Assembly (NCBI RefSeq): GCF_018691265.1
Contig: NW_024881327.1
Location: 21,755,936 to 21,819,935 of the forward strand
Direction of reading: 5' to 3'
Source of the DNA: Tyto alba
Taxonomy: Eukaryota; Chordata; Aves; Strigiformes; Tytonidae
Length of the DNA: 64,000 bases
The position numbers were made by a program, and so were the translations under genes. Under the pieces are notes generated by a model. That model ran no database searches, had not been told where the DNA came from, and saw only the letters and a list, made by a program, of their open reading frames with translations. This document shows, one piece after another, positions 19,019-30,703 of the stretch (position 1 is its first letter; every line of letters begins with the position of its first letter).

Positions 19019-19148
19019 CTCAATTTTCCAAACAGAAGCGGAGCTGACTTGGAGCTGGGGGAGCTTCAAGAAGCTTCTGACAGGGGGCCACCCCGATAGC
19101 CCCCTCCCCTGCCACCAAAAAACTCCACCATTCACTCAACCCAGGACA

Positions 19149-19153
19149 GCCTC
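19149..19153. repeat. Right target-site duplication GCCTC of LTR 1
   Basis: Exact copy of 18071-18075, directly after the LTR terminus GGACA. Confidence 0.9.
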
Positions 19154-22118
19154 TTCCAAAGTTACCACATTGTTGTATTAACACTTAATATTGGTCTTGT
19201 TTTCTGTATAGGAGTATTGTTAGGTATTATTTATGGTTATATGAAGGATTTTTCCTCAAGGACCTTCTCATTTTGAATATCCTAAATACTTTGATAATAG
19301 TTCAACAACAGATTTGACAATAGAAGAATTTGTATTTGCAGGAAAGAATGCTTATGGGTTTTGAATATGAGCCATTTTCTAGAAGTTATTCTAGAAAGGG
19401 ATCAACATCTGTTGTGTGTCCTTAACAGAGGTGGTGCAAGTACTTTCAGAAAACTATTGTCCGTATCTTCCAGCATTTCTGGACAACATTACAGAAGGGT
19501 AATATGTGACATTTCACCCTGCTCTGGCAACCAGACATCAACAAATCAACGTATTTATTTAGCACCTTTGTGCCTGACATCTCTAGGAATCTCCCACGTA
19601 TTCTCGGTTACTTTAAACCTCCCCCAAAATACTGAATTTTGCAAGCAGTGCTGCTAGTATGCTAATATGTAAGACTCTATTTATACTTTACAGACTCAAA
19701 TAAAACCCCTGAATAGAGCTACAGAAAAAAAAAAAAGACAACGGGGCCTATTTACAAAGTAAATCATATCAAATTTATGCTGAGATGGGCTGCTTGCCTA
19801 CTTAAAAGTTCTTTGGATGATTTCTGAGCTGATAAGTAACACTTTTGTACATGATATATCATACGTTTATACCTCTAATCCATTTTGACATGACATTGAA
19901 GGTACTTATTCCATTGTCCTGTCTTTCATTATCCATGTTCTTTCTGCTGAAAATAGTTACTTATCATAAGTTCATGTCTGACATATTCAGTGAACAGATC
20001 TACAGCTTCCATGCTTACAAATTTGCCTCTAATCCCTGGCCCAAAACAATTATAATTTAATATTTCATTGCCATTTTCAACACACTACACAGTAAGGCAA
20101 AGTTTAAAGTTGTGTGAAATCTGAGAAACGCTTTCTCATAAAAAGTGAATCTTCTTTCTTTTGTTCTTTCTTTTTTTTCCCCCATAATGAACTGGAGAAA
20201 AACTTGACAATTTAATCTAAGACCCATACTAGCCATGACTGTCATGTGATTTTGAGACTAAAAATATTTATTTTCTCTTCCAAGGTGGTTTTGTTGTGCT
20301 GTTACACTGTAGGAACGAATCGGAGTCAAAATACGGTTTAGTCTTGGATCACTCTTCGTGTCTGATGTATTAATATCTTCTCACTAGTGCAGTATGGATT
20401 ATTCAAACTATTTGTCTCTAACCTAAGTATCTATTAGATTAGGCACTAATCCTTTCTTACTCTTCTTCACAGAAGTACAGCCAGTTTCACAGGGTACCAG
20501 TGTGATTAAATGGCAAAAACGGATACTTTGCTCTGTTCTTAGCAAGTTTAACCCATCACTGAGGATTTTGAGATAGTGTGGAGGGAGCACAGCAGTTGAT
20601 ACACTTCCCAAGCTATTGCTGCTGTTCCATCGTTTGAGGACTGTGAAGGTCTGCTTATGAACTGGTTCAAGACAGTTCGATTACAGTAAGAAACAAAGTA
20701 AAGTTTTCAGCAGCTCTTTCATTATATAACCAAAGCCTGAATTGTTCCAGGTGGAACTGTGAGAGATGTACACATTTATACCACCTCATCTACTGTTACT
20801 GGTCCTTGCTGGAGCGGTGGGGGTCTCAGGAGACAAGGAAACTGGAGAAGTGACACACTGTGAATCACTGATATCTGAGCTTTAGCTTATTATATTGAAC
20901 TCCATTATCAGTAACAGCCACAAAATTCTAGCGATTAATCACCCTGAGTCCTCAGCATCACTGAATATCTGAGAGCAAAGGGGAAGGAGTATGGCCAATA
21001 ACAGCAAGCTGAAATAACATTTTCAGGAGAAAATATGTTGGAAGGATAAGCAGAAACCCAATCATCCTTACAGAATGGGTTGTAAACATAAAGAAACATT
21101 TCACTCCTGTGAAGTAGAAAGTTCTGCAGATTTGTTAGAAGGCAGTCTGCTCCCTTCCTTTCTCCTCCATCCACATCTGTTAAGTATTAAATTTTACAGA
21201 CAGAGAAATAGAACCAAGACTTTTAATTGTGTTTCCTCTTTGAAATTTTTGTTAAGGAATATTAGGAGTTCCCATGATCCTGTCCACTTGGTAGGTTAAT
21301 CTATGTGATAGCCACCTATAAATTATGCAGCTACTTCTTGACCCAGGCTTGTACCCACTTACTCCTTTGTTGCCTGGAGGTTTCCACAGGTGGTGAGCAA
21401 GGAGCAGAGGGATGCTGAGAGAGCAACCACCCACAGGGATATTGCCATGTCACCTCTGCTCAGTACAGATGTCAGCGTACCCCCACAGTATTTGTTGCAG
21501 TGCCACAAAAATCTATCCTGGTTAAATCCAAACATCTTGTTTTACCACTGTGCTCAAAAGCAATGATTCTGTTTTGATCCTAGAAGAGCAGCACCCTCCT
21601 CCACTCAGGTTAATTAGGTGTGCCTATAGGCTCATAATGTGGTGACGTTTCTAGACCCCAAACCATATTTGACTGAGCATTTCTCTACAAAGTACATTAC
21701 CGTACTACACACGAATTTGCAGCTCCACAGCACTTCAGATATCTGGCTGCTATGGTGTTGCCTTGTCCGTCTTCCCTTATCTGAAAAGAACTGAACTTTG
21801 TAAAAACAGGTTTTTAAAAATCCCGTACTCCCTGAATAATATTATTTTATTATTATACTGAACAACTGATTTGACCTATATCAGGAATTTCTCAGTTTCA
21901 TGTACTATTCCAAGCCTATGTTGCCTTAATGAGATAATTTGTCCCTTTTTTAAAAAAATCTATTTCTACAATGGAAAAAATAAATGAGTAACTCTTCAGC
22001 TACAGAGTACTGCACAGTCATCTGCTTATACATCACTATATTGATCTTTACATTATTTTATGTGTTGATTTTATGCATTGTGTCCAGAGTAATGATAATG
22101 AGTAGAATTCATATAATC
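19154..22118. other. AT-rich non-coding stretch
   Basis: No supported gene. Open frames here are at most 98 codons (19361-19657 +) and match nothing I know. A moderately GC-richer patch at about 20600-20860 and one at about 21320-21490 have no recognisable content. Confidence 0.65.
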
Positions 22119-22194
22119 TTTATTATTATTATTTATTATATTATTATTTATTATATTATTATTATCATTATTATTATTATTATTATTATTATTA
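22119..22194. repeat. (TTA)n-rich imperfect microsatellite
   Basis: Tandem TTA/ATT units are interrupted by TTTATTATA twice and by one TCA; the last third (about 22169-22194) is a pure run. Read on the + strand it encodes runs of isoleucine, which is an artefact. Confidence 0.9.
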
Positions 22195-25100
22195 CATCTT
22201 CAAGTATCATATAGCATAGGGTTTACTAATTCATAATATACTGAATATCTTGCGCTCTTTTGAATTCATTACAGAGTTCAGAAATCTGACTTTTCAAGTA
22301 AGAGAAAAGAACCAGTTATTCTACTGTAAGGAAAAAAATAATTTAAGTAAAAAACAGAACTAAGCAGATAATTTGCAACAACTTACTTGTCTATTTTTTT
22401 TTTTTTTTTGTTCTGTAAAATGTTGGTAAATGCATAATAAAGTCTCCTTACAAAAATGATTAAGTTTTCTTACACTTTTTCTAGATGTTTTTAGAAATCT
22501 GAAGAAATTATGCAGAAGGATGTAAATGATGCACACTTTGTTTATGAACTGTGTGCTAGGTTGTAGAGCTAAACTAGAACAGAATAACCTGCAATACAGC
22601 AAATAAACTTTTCTGTATGTAAACTGATAAAAGGAGTTAATTCCAGAACAGTAGCTCATGAGCAAAATCACAAGTTGTAAGTCCTCACATCTAGGCCTTA
22701 TTAACAAGTGTAACAGTCTGGAGGTGGGGTTTGGACTGAAATATATGAAAATTTGTATATATATATTTTTTTAAAAAAAAAAAAAAAGAGAGAGAATGAA
22801 GATATTTCAGTCAGATAAAGTAATGAGAGGGGTAGTACATTTCTTACCTTGTGTCTCTAAACATAATCCTGTTTCAGGCGCCTTTAAAGACAGTCTCAGC
22901 ACTGGATTTGTCCAATCTCAAAAAAGGTAAAAGATTAATAGTGCCAGTGATCCTATAATACAGTTTGAAGTACACATAGAAGTGCTTGTGCCCCATAGCT
23001 TACCTGGGTTTTTTCCAACTATTCTAGAAGTATTATAAAAGGTCTTACTTTTACCTAAAATAAGTGTCTTGCATATGGCAAGATCAACATCTGAGAAATT
23101 TATCTCCTACTACACTTTTGACATAATAGACTATTTTTAGTTACTCAAAATGCATGTAGTATTTTCATTTGAGAAATCATCTGTTTATAATTACATATTT
23201 TAACTGATTCATATTTTTCAATATGACATTTAAAGCAGCTATATAAAATGTGCTTTAACAATTGTTAATCAACATTGGTTAAAGTTAATGGAAAGATAGT
23301 AAACACTTAATTTTCTATGTCAACAAGAAAAAATGTCATAGCATAAAGTATCATGATAGTGTCAGATCACCAATTCAGAAAAGTTATTTTTGTTATGTTG
23401 GTCTGTATTGCCACTGAGGTAGAAAGATCACTTGAAGAGTGGACTGAATTCTGTGTTAGCATCTCCTAAAAGTTGTCTGAAAGTTAGACGTGTTTTCTTT
23501 TTAAACTTTGAACTTTCTACAGAATAGTTATTTCCTGTAGTAAAACATGTATCCAGTTTAATAAGTATCTAAAGAGAATCTAACCATGTCTAGCAGTGTA
23601 AGTAAAATTGAAGAAACTGACAAATAATCAATGCCCAATCAAATGAGGTAAACCTTAAAGTTATTTGATAAGAAAAATAAGATAAACTTCTTCATACTGA
23701 AGTAAAATTGGTCACTAGAATTTTGATAATTTAAATTCGCTAGACCTGTTTTGTATCTCAACCTGGAACACTGAGTCATTCTTATCACTGAACACTTCCT
23801 TTGGTTTCTATTAAGCTTCTAAATTATTTTCTTTCCATGTTAACAAATGATATAGCAAGTTCTGGTTCTAACATGTTAGTCAGGTTAATTTTTCAGTGTA
23901 TGGTACCTCAGGTTGTTTAGAGAAATTATTTAAACACTTCATTCTACCCTTAATGTATGTGTGTAATCCCCCAAAAGAATATCCAAGAATAGTTTTACTA
24001 AAATATTTGTTAGGATTATCCACAGTTTAGGATTAGTTTCTGAATACCTTTACTGTGAATATAAGGTTTGCTATTTTTTTTAATTTCCCCTGTGTCTAAT
24101 TAGGGTATTAAATCATGGTCTGCACAGGAATTGATAAATACTTTCTGATTCTGCACCATTTACCTTGCTTGTTTCATAAATAAAAAGAACTCTAATGGTA
24201 GTATATAGAGGAGGGAAAAATTGTATTTATTTCTAATGCATCTAATTTATACTACACATACATCTGTAGCATTTGCATTGACCCCCAGAAAACTACTCAT
24301 GAATAAACATGTGCTACTTCCTATATGGACATGTGAAAAGGCAAAAGACAAATCAAGACAATATCAGCATGAAAGAACAAGACTGTAACACTAGCAGGGA
24401 CCAAAGTTAATTACTTTTTTTTTTTTACTGTTGTTTTTAAATGCTTTCAAAAGGTTTTTAATAAATTTTAAGTACATGAATTGAATTCTTTAAATACCTT
24501 GCTTGTAAGAAGCATTAACCCTATTAATATGTGGCAAGCTGAAACAGAGACTAAGGAAAAGTAGATCATTAATTTATTTCTACTTCAAATACATCTGAAT
24601 AAGCAAAGACCTTAAATAAAAAAAAAGTATTCTTTTTATGTGCATAATTTCTTAATATATCTCATTTCTTGGGCCTGCCTGCTGACAGTCTTGTAATGTG
24701 TAAACTGCATTTTCAGCATTCATGCCCTTTTTCCCCTTCATATCCCAACCTTTATAGAAACATCATGTCACAAACACAGTTGCTGGGAGAGAGTCAAGGG
24801 AATAATTTGAGGATGAATAGGTCATCAACTTTTACTGTATACGATGCAACTCTGGGCCATCTATGACTTTTAGAACGTATTTGATATTCAAGTTACTGAT
24901 TTTACTGATTTTGAATATAGCATAAATAGGTCAGTGTCTCTGCATGTATATATGTATATAAAAACATGCACCTATGTATTCCTAACTTTTAGCAATATAT
25001 GTATTGTATAGAATTTGCTAAATACTACTTAATAGTCTCTAACACCCATTTCTGTGATAACTCTTCTTTGTTGGAGTACCTTTAAATAAAAGCAGCAGAA

Positions 25101-28100
25101 CAAAGGGATCAAGTCAATTCCTGAACAATTAAATTGGCCATAACATCATTTTCACAGCTCCAGAACACCTTCTGGATCTGAATGTGGTTTAAGCTGGCAG
25201 TATCATAAGCATAAAACTATGGTCTTTCTATTATTTTTTTTTCTTCTGCAACAGTTCTGCTCTTTGCAACACCTGCCAAAAGGTCTAAACAAGACAGAAG
25301 AATAGATAGGACCAAAGCTGATACCAGCTGTTCCAGAAAAATCAGAATAGAACACAGATCCATATCCTGGAAATTGAAAGGCAAGGGACAAATTGTTTTG
25401 GGGGGAAACATGAAACCAAATGATCTTTTAATGGGACTTTGGTTGTGAAGTTCAGGATGTTCTTGTGTGATGTACAGGAATCTGTCTGTGCCAATGACAC
25501 TTGAAAATGATCCTCTTTGATTAGCAGCACAGACCTAGCCCGTTCTTAGTAAAACATATGATCTTGCAGTGCATGTCTCATAGAATTTTTGTATGCGATA
25601 TTATGTCATATTGTGATACTGTTTCCAGATATTAATTTCCTTTTGACAGATCAAAACAAAAGAGATTGAACTTCCCCAAAGAAAAAATAAAAGCCACTCA
25701 CTCAATATACCATACAGGTCCAGAGCTGGGTGTGCTTTTAGCAAAAACTGTTCTTGCTGCTGGAAAATGGAGCTCTGTGGAGAACTGTGTTGTGACCAGA
25801 CTGAGCTGAAGGACTGCTTTTGTTACTGAATCAGAAACCATATTATCTTTTCAGATTTAATTCCAAACTCTTTTGGTTAAGATACAGTGTAAACACAAAA
25901 AATGGTGTTTTAACTTCTAAAATTAATTGTAGTCTTTCTTGCGTTTACAGCTGTCCATTGATACACCCTATTTATCGGAGGTGCTTTATGCATTTGGTCA
26001 GTTCAAGATACCAGGAACAAATACAACCACACTGTTTGCAGGACTGTGCGGCATATAGGTGTCCTGCATCACATGATATGGCACTGAGATCTGCACAAAT
26101 GGGTTCACTGGTCTACACCAAGTCAACCTGGGGAAACTATGGCTCTGTATACCTCTTAGCTATTGTTAGTAGTTTCTGCCTAGTATTATGTACCAGGTAG
26201 AAATGACTGAATGGAACAAATAAAGACAAGACTTTTACCTTGTCTACCTTCATATTATTCTTTTTATCCTTTTACAGGCTGGAGGAAGTTTTATCTGTTC
26301 TCACGCAGACTGGATGTAACTGTTTGTTATAATAATTTCCCCAAATCACCAGCAACTTAATGGGGTATTTATTTATAACTTGCTCAGCCCTAAAGTGCAT
26401 ATGTGTAAGATCGTTTCCAAGTACATCATCTTACTGGCTCTCACCTCAGGCTATGGACAGGCTCAAAGGACAGCTTTTAAAACCTGCAGATCAGAAGGCT
26501 CCAGGCATCAGTCTACAAAGATGTGGGAAATCACGGAACTTAGCTGGATTTTAGGCCTCGTCTTGGAAAAATATCTGTACTACACTACTGGCAACATGTG
26601 CACTATAGCCATAGCAGCAAACCAAAGTGTCCTACAGAGATGCCAAAGCTGGGCCTCATTCAGCTAGCCTCAGCTATGAGCAACAGTCCAGGTACAGCAG
26701 GAGAGTAATTACTTATCCTGCAAGTTACATGTATGACTTTAGCATAGATTAATCTCTCCTCTAAATCTGCTTTCAAAGCACGTCTTACTAATATCTTCAT
26801 TGTTCAGTTAAGGTTAACCTCAGGAATTTTATAATTATTCTTAAGAAATGGTAATGACAAAAATAGCAACAGATTGTTCTACCTTTCTGTGAATTTTCTT
26901 ATAGCTGGCAATTGCCAGCCCTTCAAGTCTTACTGAGGGTTTCATTTATAGAAGAAAACTGGCAACGTACAAGATTTTTATCGGTTTTTACCTAATCCCT
27001 ATTGGGTCTTTTTATTCCAATTATAATTCTTCTAAAGAGCTGGAACTTTCTATTTTTCTTTCCATAATTACTTAGGAAAATATTCTGACAGCCTGACTGT
27101 TATAGAAGTCTGACTGCTAGAAAACAAGCATTGTGGGAAGGGAGAACAGATACTATTTTACCTAATGCTTACATCCATGGGTCTTGTAGAAATGCACATT
27201 TGTAAAAACACATTCTGAAAGACATTTCTACACAGAATTAGCTGTACTGCATATGCAGATGAGATGCTCTAAATAAGCAAACACAACAACTTCTTATTCA
27301 AAAGTTAGCCCACCAGAAGGATACTTCACAAAAAATTTTCCTGCTTTGGCTTTTTACCAGTCTCATTTAAAATTTTCATTTGAGACAGTTTGTGGTCAGT
27401 GTTTGAATTGTACATAAGTTTCTAGTTCATTTATATTTGAGATACCACAAGCTAAAAAAAAAAAAAATTAAAAAAAAAAATTAACAAGTCCATGAAAATG
27501 TCCAATTCAATTAAGTTCTATGCATCAGCTCCAGATTTGCTAAGGTTCACTCTGAACTGGGAGGGGCACACTGGAAATTCTAATTCACAGGAGGAAGTTA
27601 GGTGAATTATAGTCTCTGCCAGTAAGACAGATTGAACAAAATGGTTATTATGTTTTTGTATTATGGCTTTTCAGTTAGGGAAGTCTGCCCTGAAAAATAA
27701 TAATACCCTCTGGAATATAAACTGAAGACTAGTATTCTTTGATTCTTTAGTGAAAGTACCAAAAAAAGGTAAATTCTCTATGTCTGCTCCTTGCTTACTT
27801 ATTTGATTTTTTTATTTCAAATTTGATAATTCCATAAAAAAATTTATGAGACAGAGACACACTCCCCACTTATCTTGATTTTAGATATTTTAGTTTTAAC
27901 ATCATATTTTTCAACTGAGTAGCTAACCATCTGTGTATATATTTCTCAGGAGGAAAATCATTTACAAATAAATGTAATTTAAACATTCTCAAACTTGGGA
28001 GTAGACACCTACTGCTTTGCCTGGCTTGCAATTTGCTTTCCTGGTTCTAAAATTCTCTTAACCTCCCTTGTGTCTTTTTTCTGTTGTTTAGCACTACATA

Positions 28101-30112
28101 CTTCTCCTTCTCATTTACTCTCTTCCATTTTCTTGAAGAAAGATTAAATCTTACCACAAATTATTCCTGACTTATCACATTGAGCCATATTTTATGGACA
28201 GAGCAAGATTTGGCCTATAATGTCAATTGGCACATAAAGCAAATGGGATGTCATTTGTAGGTTTATCTCAAAGATTTGTAGGGATATTTTCAAATTGCTA
28301 CTGGCAGCATAGATTTCTAATTTGCCTTCTATTAAGGAAACTGCTCATAATTTCTAAAGAAATGGTTAAGACTTCCTGATTATCAAAACCTTGGTGAATA
28401 TCAAGCATTTTCCCCTTAAAATCATTGTAATAGTAAAGAAGCAACAGGGAATTATGATATGTCTGTGTCTAAATAGCCTTAGCAGGTTCTTTTTTTCCAT
28501 AATATTGCACAATATTTTAGTATGGGTTTAAGCTTCTTAGACCATTTTAAATCAAGAGGAGATATCTTACTAAAATCCTTTGATAATGTAGTTTTCTCTT
28601 CTGATGTGGCTAAATACTATTATTGTATTTGTAGTGAAAGACTGTCCAGAACACACAGTAATGACTGAAGTCACATTCTCATAGGGATTATACAAACATA
28701 CAGGATGACATGACTCTTCAAAGTGTATGACGAAGCAATTAAAAATAAATAGTAGTAAATTTTATTTTATGCAACTTACTACTATCTCAACAGTGAATCA
28801 GTCTCACTAAGTTACATCTTCTCTAACCATAGAGTTAACAGTGATTGCACATCATGTTTACTGGAGTCAAGACAGTGACTTTACCAGGACAGAATTTCGT
28901 AGTTCTGCCTGGTTTACCACAATATACCGATAAACCTTATTGTATGAGGGAGCCATTACTCTTCCTGCTCAGTCTAAATGCATAGTATGTGAGAACCACA
29001 GGTTCTGAAAAACTGTTAAATTTAGTACCGTGGTGACAATTTTAAAATAATTACTAGTATAGGCACATCACATGATATTTAACGTGGCTTCCCTTTTCCT
29101 AACACATTTAATTTTATAAAGAGCCAAACACATATTTTTTCAGTATATTAGACTTTCATTTCTGTATCTTAACTTGTAAAGTAACTGATCTTATTTCACA
29201 AAAGGACTTCAAACATGCCCATGGAAATAGGGACTTTTCCAGCAAAGTCATTACACATTTCTTCAGTGGAGGGTTTATTATTTGTAAGCAAACATTTGCT
29301 ACTGGCAAAATCCCACCTAATATATTCTTGGCTTGTATGTAATTCTCTTTTTCATTTTTATCATAGAAAACATTAATTTTTTTGAAGTTTCACTTTTATA
29401 GTTAAAATATAGATATGAGACACTTTTTTTTTTTTTTTTTAAGATACCAATAGGCAATTGGAAATATGTCTTCATAAAATTACTGAAGTGTTCATATTCA
29501 TCAAAGAGGCCACAATTTTCTCATGAACTCTGTGGAGTAGTCTAAGATGATTATTCTCCGTTTCACTTGTAATAGAGATCATAAGTCTGGAGTATTGTAA
29601 ACACCAGAGTAATCAGTTCAGCTCGTGTCACTACACAGCAGATTTGGGGGGAGAGGGGGGTTTGTGTAGCCAGTAATTTTAGTACATTAGCATGGCCCAT
29701 CACAATAACAAAGGGTTCTGCAGAGAGGGTTTGACACAGAAAATACAGTGCTTCTGCTTCTGAGAAAAGGCTTCCTGCTTTTGTGTGTAGAAGGATTTCA
29801 TTAATGAGTCATTCCATAAACAACAGATGGTATGAACAGTTAAACACATGAAGATACACATGAAACTAAGACAGAAGGTCAAGGATCCCAGCGGAGTAGC
29901 GCAAAGGCTAATAGAGCTAAAAAAGAGCTAAACATCGCTTCAGCTGGTGTAAACCAGAGTAAGTGTTGACAACAGCCAAGCTATTTACGTACTCCGTGAA
30001 TCCTCCCTAACTGCTTCTCCTTGTGTCAGCCATGTGTCTGCATCGTTTTTTCAGATATTCTGAATATTGTCAGTTATATTTTAGTAATTCATCAGCATAA
30101 GGTGTGTGTTTT
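22195..30112. other. AT-rich non-coding stretch
   Basis: No supported gene. The longest frames are 115 codons at 22360-22707 (-), reading through a poly-T tract, and 126 codons at 25820-26200 (+), which I do not recognise and which lacks an intact continuation. Low-complexity tracts include TA then poly-A then GA at about 22755-22795, A runs at 27454-27480, and a T run at 29424-29440. A short tandem of TTACTGATT is at about 24892-24910. Confidence 0.65.
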
Positions 30113-30117
30113 GATCC
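30113..30117. repeat. Left target-site duplication GATCC of LTR 2
   Basis: Abuts the terminal TGTCCTGG. The right copy at 30699-30703 is GATCT, one mismatch, so the duplication is either 5 bp with one later mutation or 4 bp (GATC). Confidence 0.75.
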
Positions 30118-30362
30118 TGTCCTGGTTTCAGCTGGGATAAAGTTAATTTTCTTTTAGTAGCTACTACAATGTGTTTTGGATTTAGTGTGGGAATAATTCT
30201 GATAACAAACTGATTTTTTAGTTGTGGCTAAGTAGTACTTATCCTAAATTAAGTATTTTTCAGTTTCCCATGTTCTGTCAGCAAGCTGGGAGGGAGCACA
30301 GCCAGGACAGCTGACCCAAACTAGCCAAAGGGATATTCCATGCCATAGAACACCATGCTTAG

Positions 30363-30370
30363 TATATAAA
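30363..30370 (+). promoter_or_regulatory. TATA box of LTR 2
   Basis: TATATAAA, followed by CTGGGGGGAG, lies 245 bp into the LTR, the usual U3 position. The matching site in LTR 3 (48451-48458) reads CATGTAAT and is degraded. Confidence 0.7.
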
Positions 30371-30568
30371 CTGGGGGGAGTTAACTAGAAGGACAGATCG
30401 CTGCTTGTGGTCTGTATGGGTATCGGTCAGTGGGAGGTCAGCAATTTCATTGTGAATCACTTGGGGTTTTTTGCTTTTTTTTTTTCTGTTCGGTTTTATT
30501 TCTCTCTCTTTCTGTTATATACCTCTTCATTACAAATATGTATTTTCATATTTTAATTTATTTTAGTT

Positions 30569-30574
30569 ATTAAA
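30569..30574 (+). promoter_or_regulatory. Polyadenylation signal of LTR 2
   Basis: ATTAAA, a common AATAAA variant, is about 200 bp after the TATA box and 124 bp before the LTR end. LTR 3 has ATTAAC at the same place. Confidence 0.6.
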
Positions 30575-30698
30575 CTGTTCCTATCTCAACTCACAAGTTT
30601 TGTTTTTTCTTCAATTCTCCACCTCACCGCACTGGGAAGGGAGGAGTGAACAAGTAGCTGTGTGGTGTCTAGTTGCTGGATGAGCCTAAACCACAACA

Positions 30699-30703
30699 GA
30701 TCT
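30699..30703. repeat. Right target-site duplication GATCT of LTR 2
   Basis: Follows the terminal CACAACA and pairs with GATCC at 30113-30117 with one mismatch at the last base. Confidence 0.75.

Larger units (their letters stand above)
18076..19148 (-). mobile_element. Solo LTR 1 of an avian endogenous retrovirus (1,073 bp)
   Basis: A complete LTR in reverse orientation, left behind when the two LTRs of a provirus recombined; no internal genes flank it. On the - strand it starts TGTCCTGGGTTGAGTG and ends GGCCTAAACCACGACA, with matching GCCTC duplications on both sides. A CCAAT box (19014-19018) and TATTTAAG (18984-18991) mark the promoter, and AATAAA (18265-18270) the polyadenylation signal. 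It is the only clearly GC-rich patch in the window. Its ends resemble those of the LTRs at 30 and 48 kb, but the interior differs and contains diverged tandem repeats built on a CATGGGCCGCAG-like core. Both orientations carry chance open frames of up to 124 codons caused by the GC richness. Family (ERVL-like) is inferred from the duplication length and termini. Confidence 0.92.
30118..30698 (+). mobile_element. Solo LTR 2 of an avian endogenous retrovirus (581 bp)
   Basis: Starts TGTCCTGGTTTCAGCTGGGA and ends GAGCCTAAACCACAACA, the canonical TG...CA ends of a retroviral LTR. No gag, pol or env sequence lies on either side, so it is a solo LTR. Interior landmarks: the U3 block ACAGCTGACCCAAACTAGCC then AAAGGGATATTCCATGCC (about 30307-30343), a TATATAAA box at 30363-30370, and ATTAAA at 30569-30574 as the likely polyadenylation signal. 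It aligns over its length with LTR 3 (48178-48773) and is an AT-richer member of the same group. I know this LTR type as a common one in bird genomes; assignment to ERVL is inferred from the 5-bp duplication. Confidence 0.93.

Noticed and set aside
18216..19135. Several overlapping open frames of 66-124 codons on both strands
   Set aside because: They lie wholly inside the GC-rich LTR 1, overlap one another in many frames, and match no retroviral protein. LTRs do not normally encode proteins of this kind.
21984..22214. Hydrophobic frame ending in an isoleucine run that looks like a membrane protein
   Set aside because: The run is the TTA microsatellite and the upstream part is AT-driven chance sequence.
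25570..25590. TCATAGAAT, resembling the start of a reverse-oriented CR1 tail
   Set aside because: The octamer does not repeat and no CR1 3' UTR follows.
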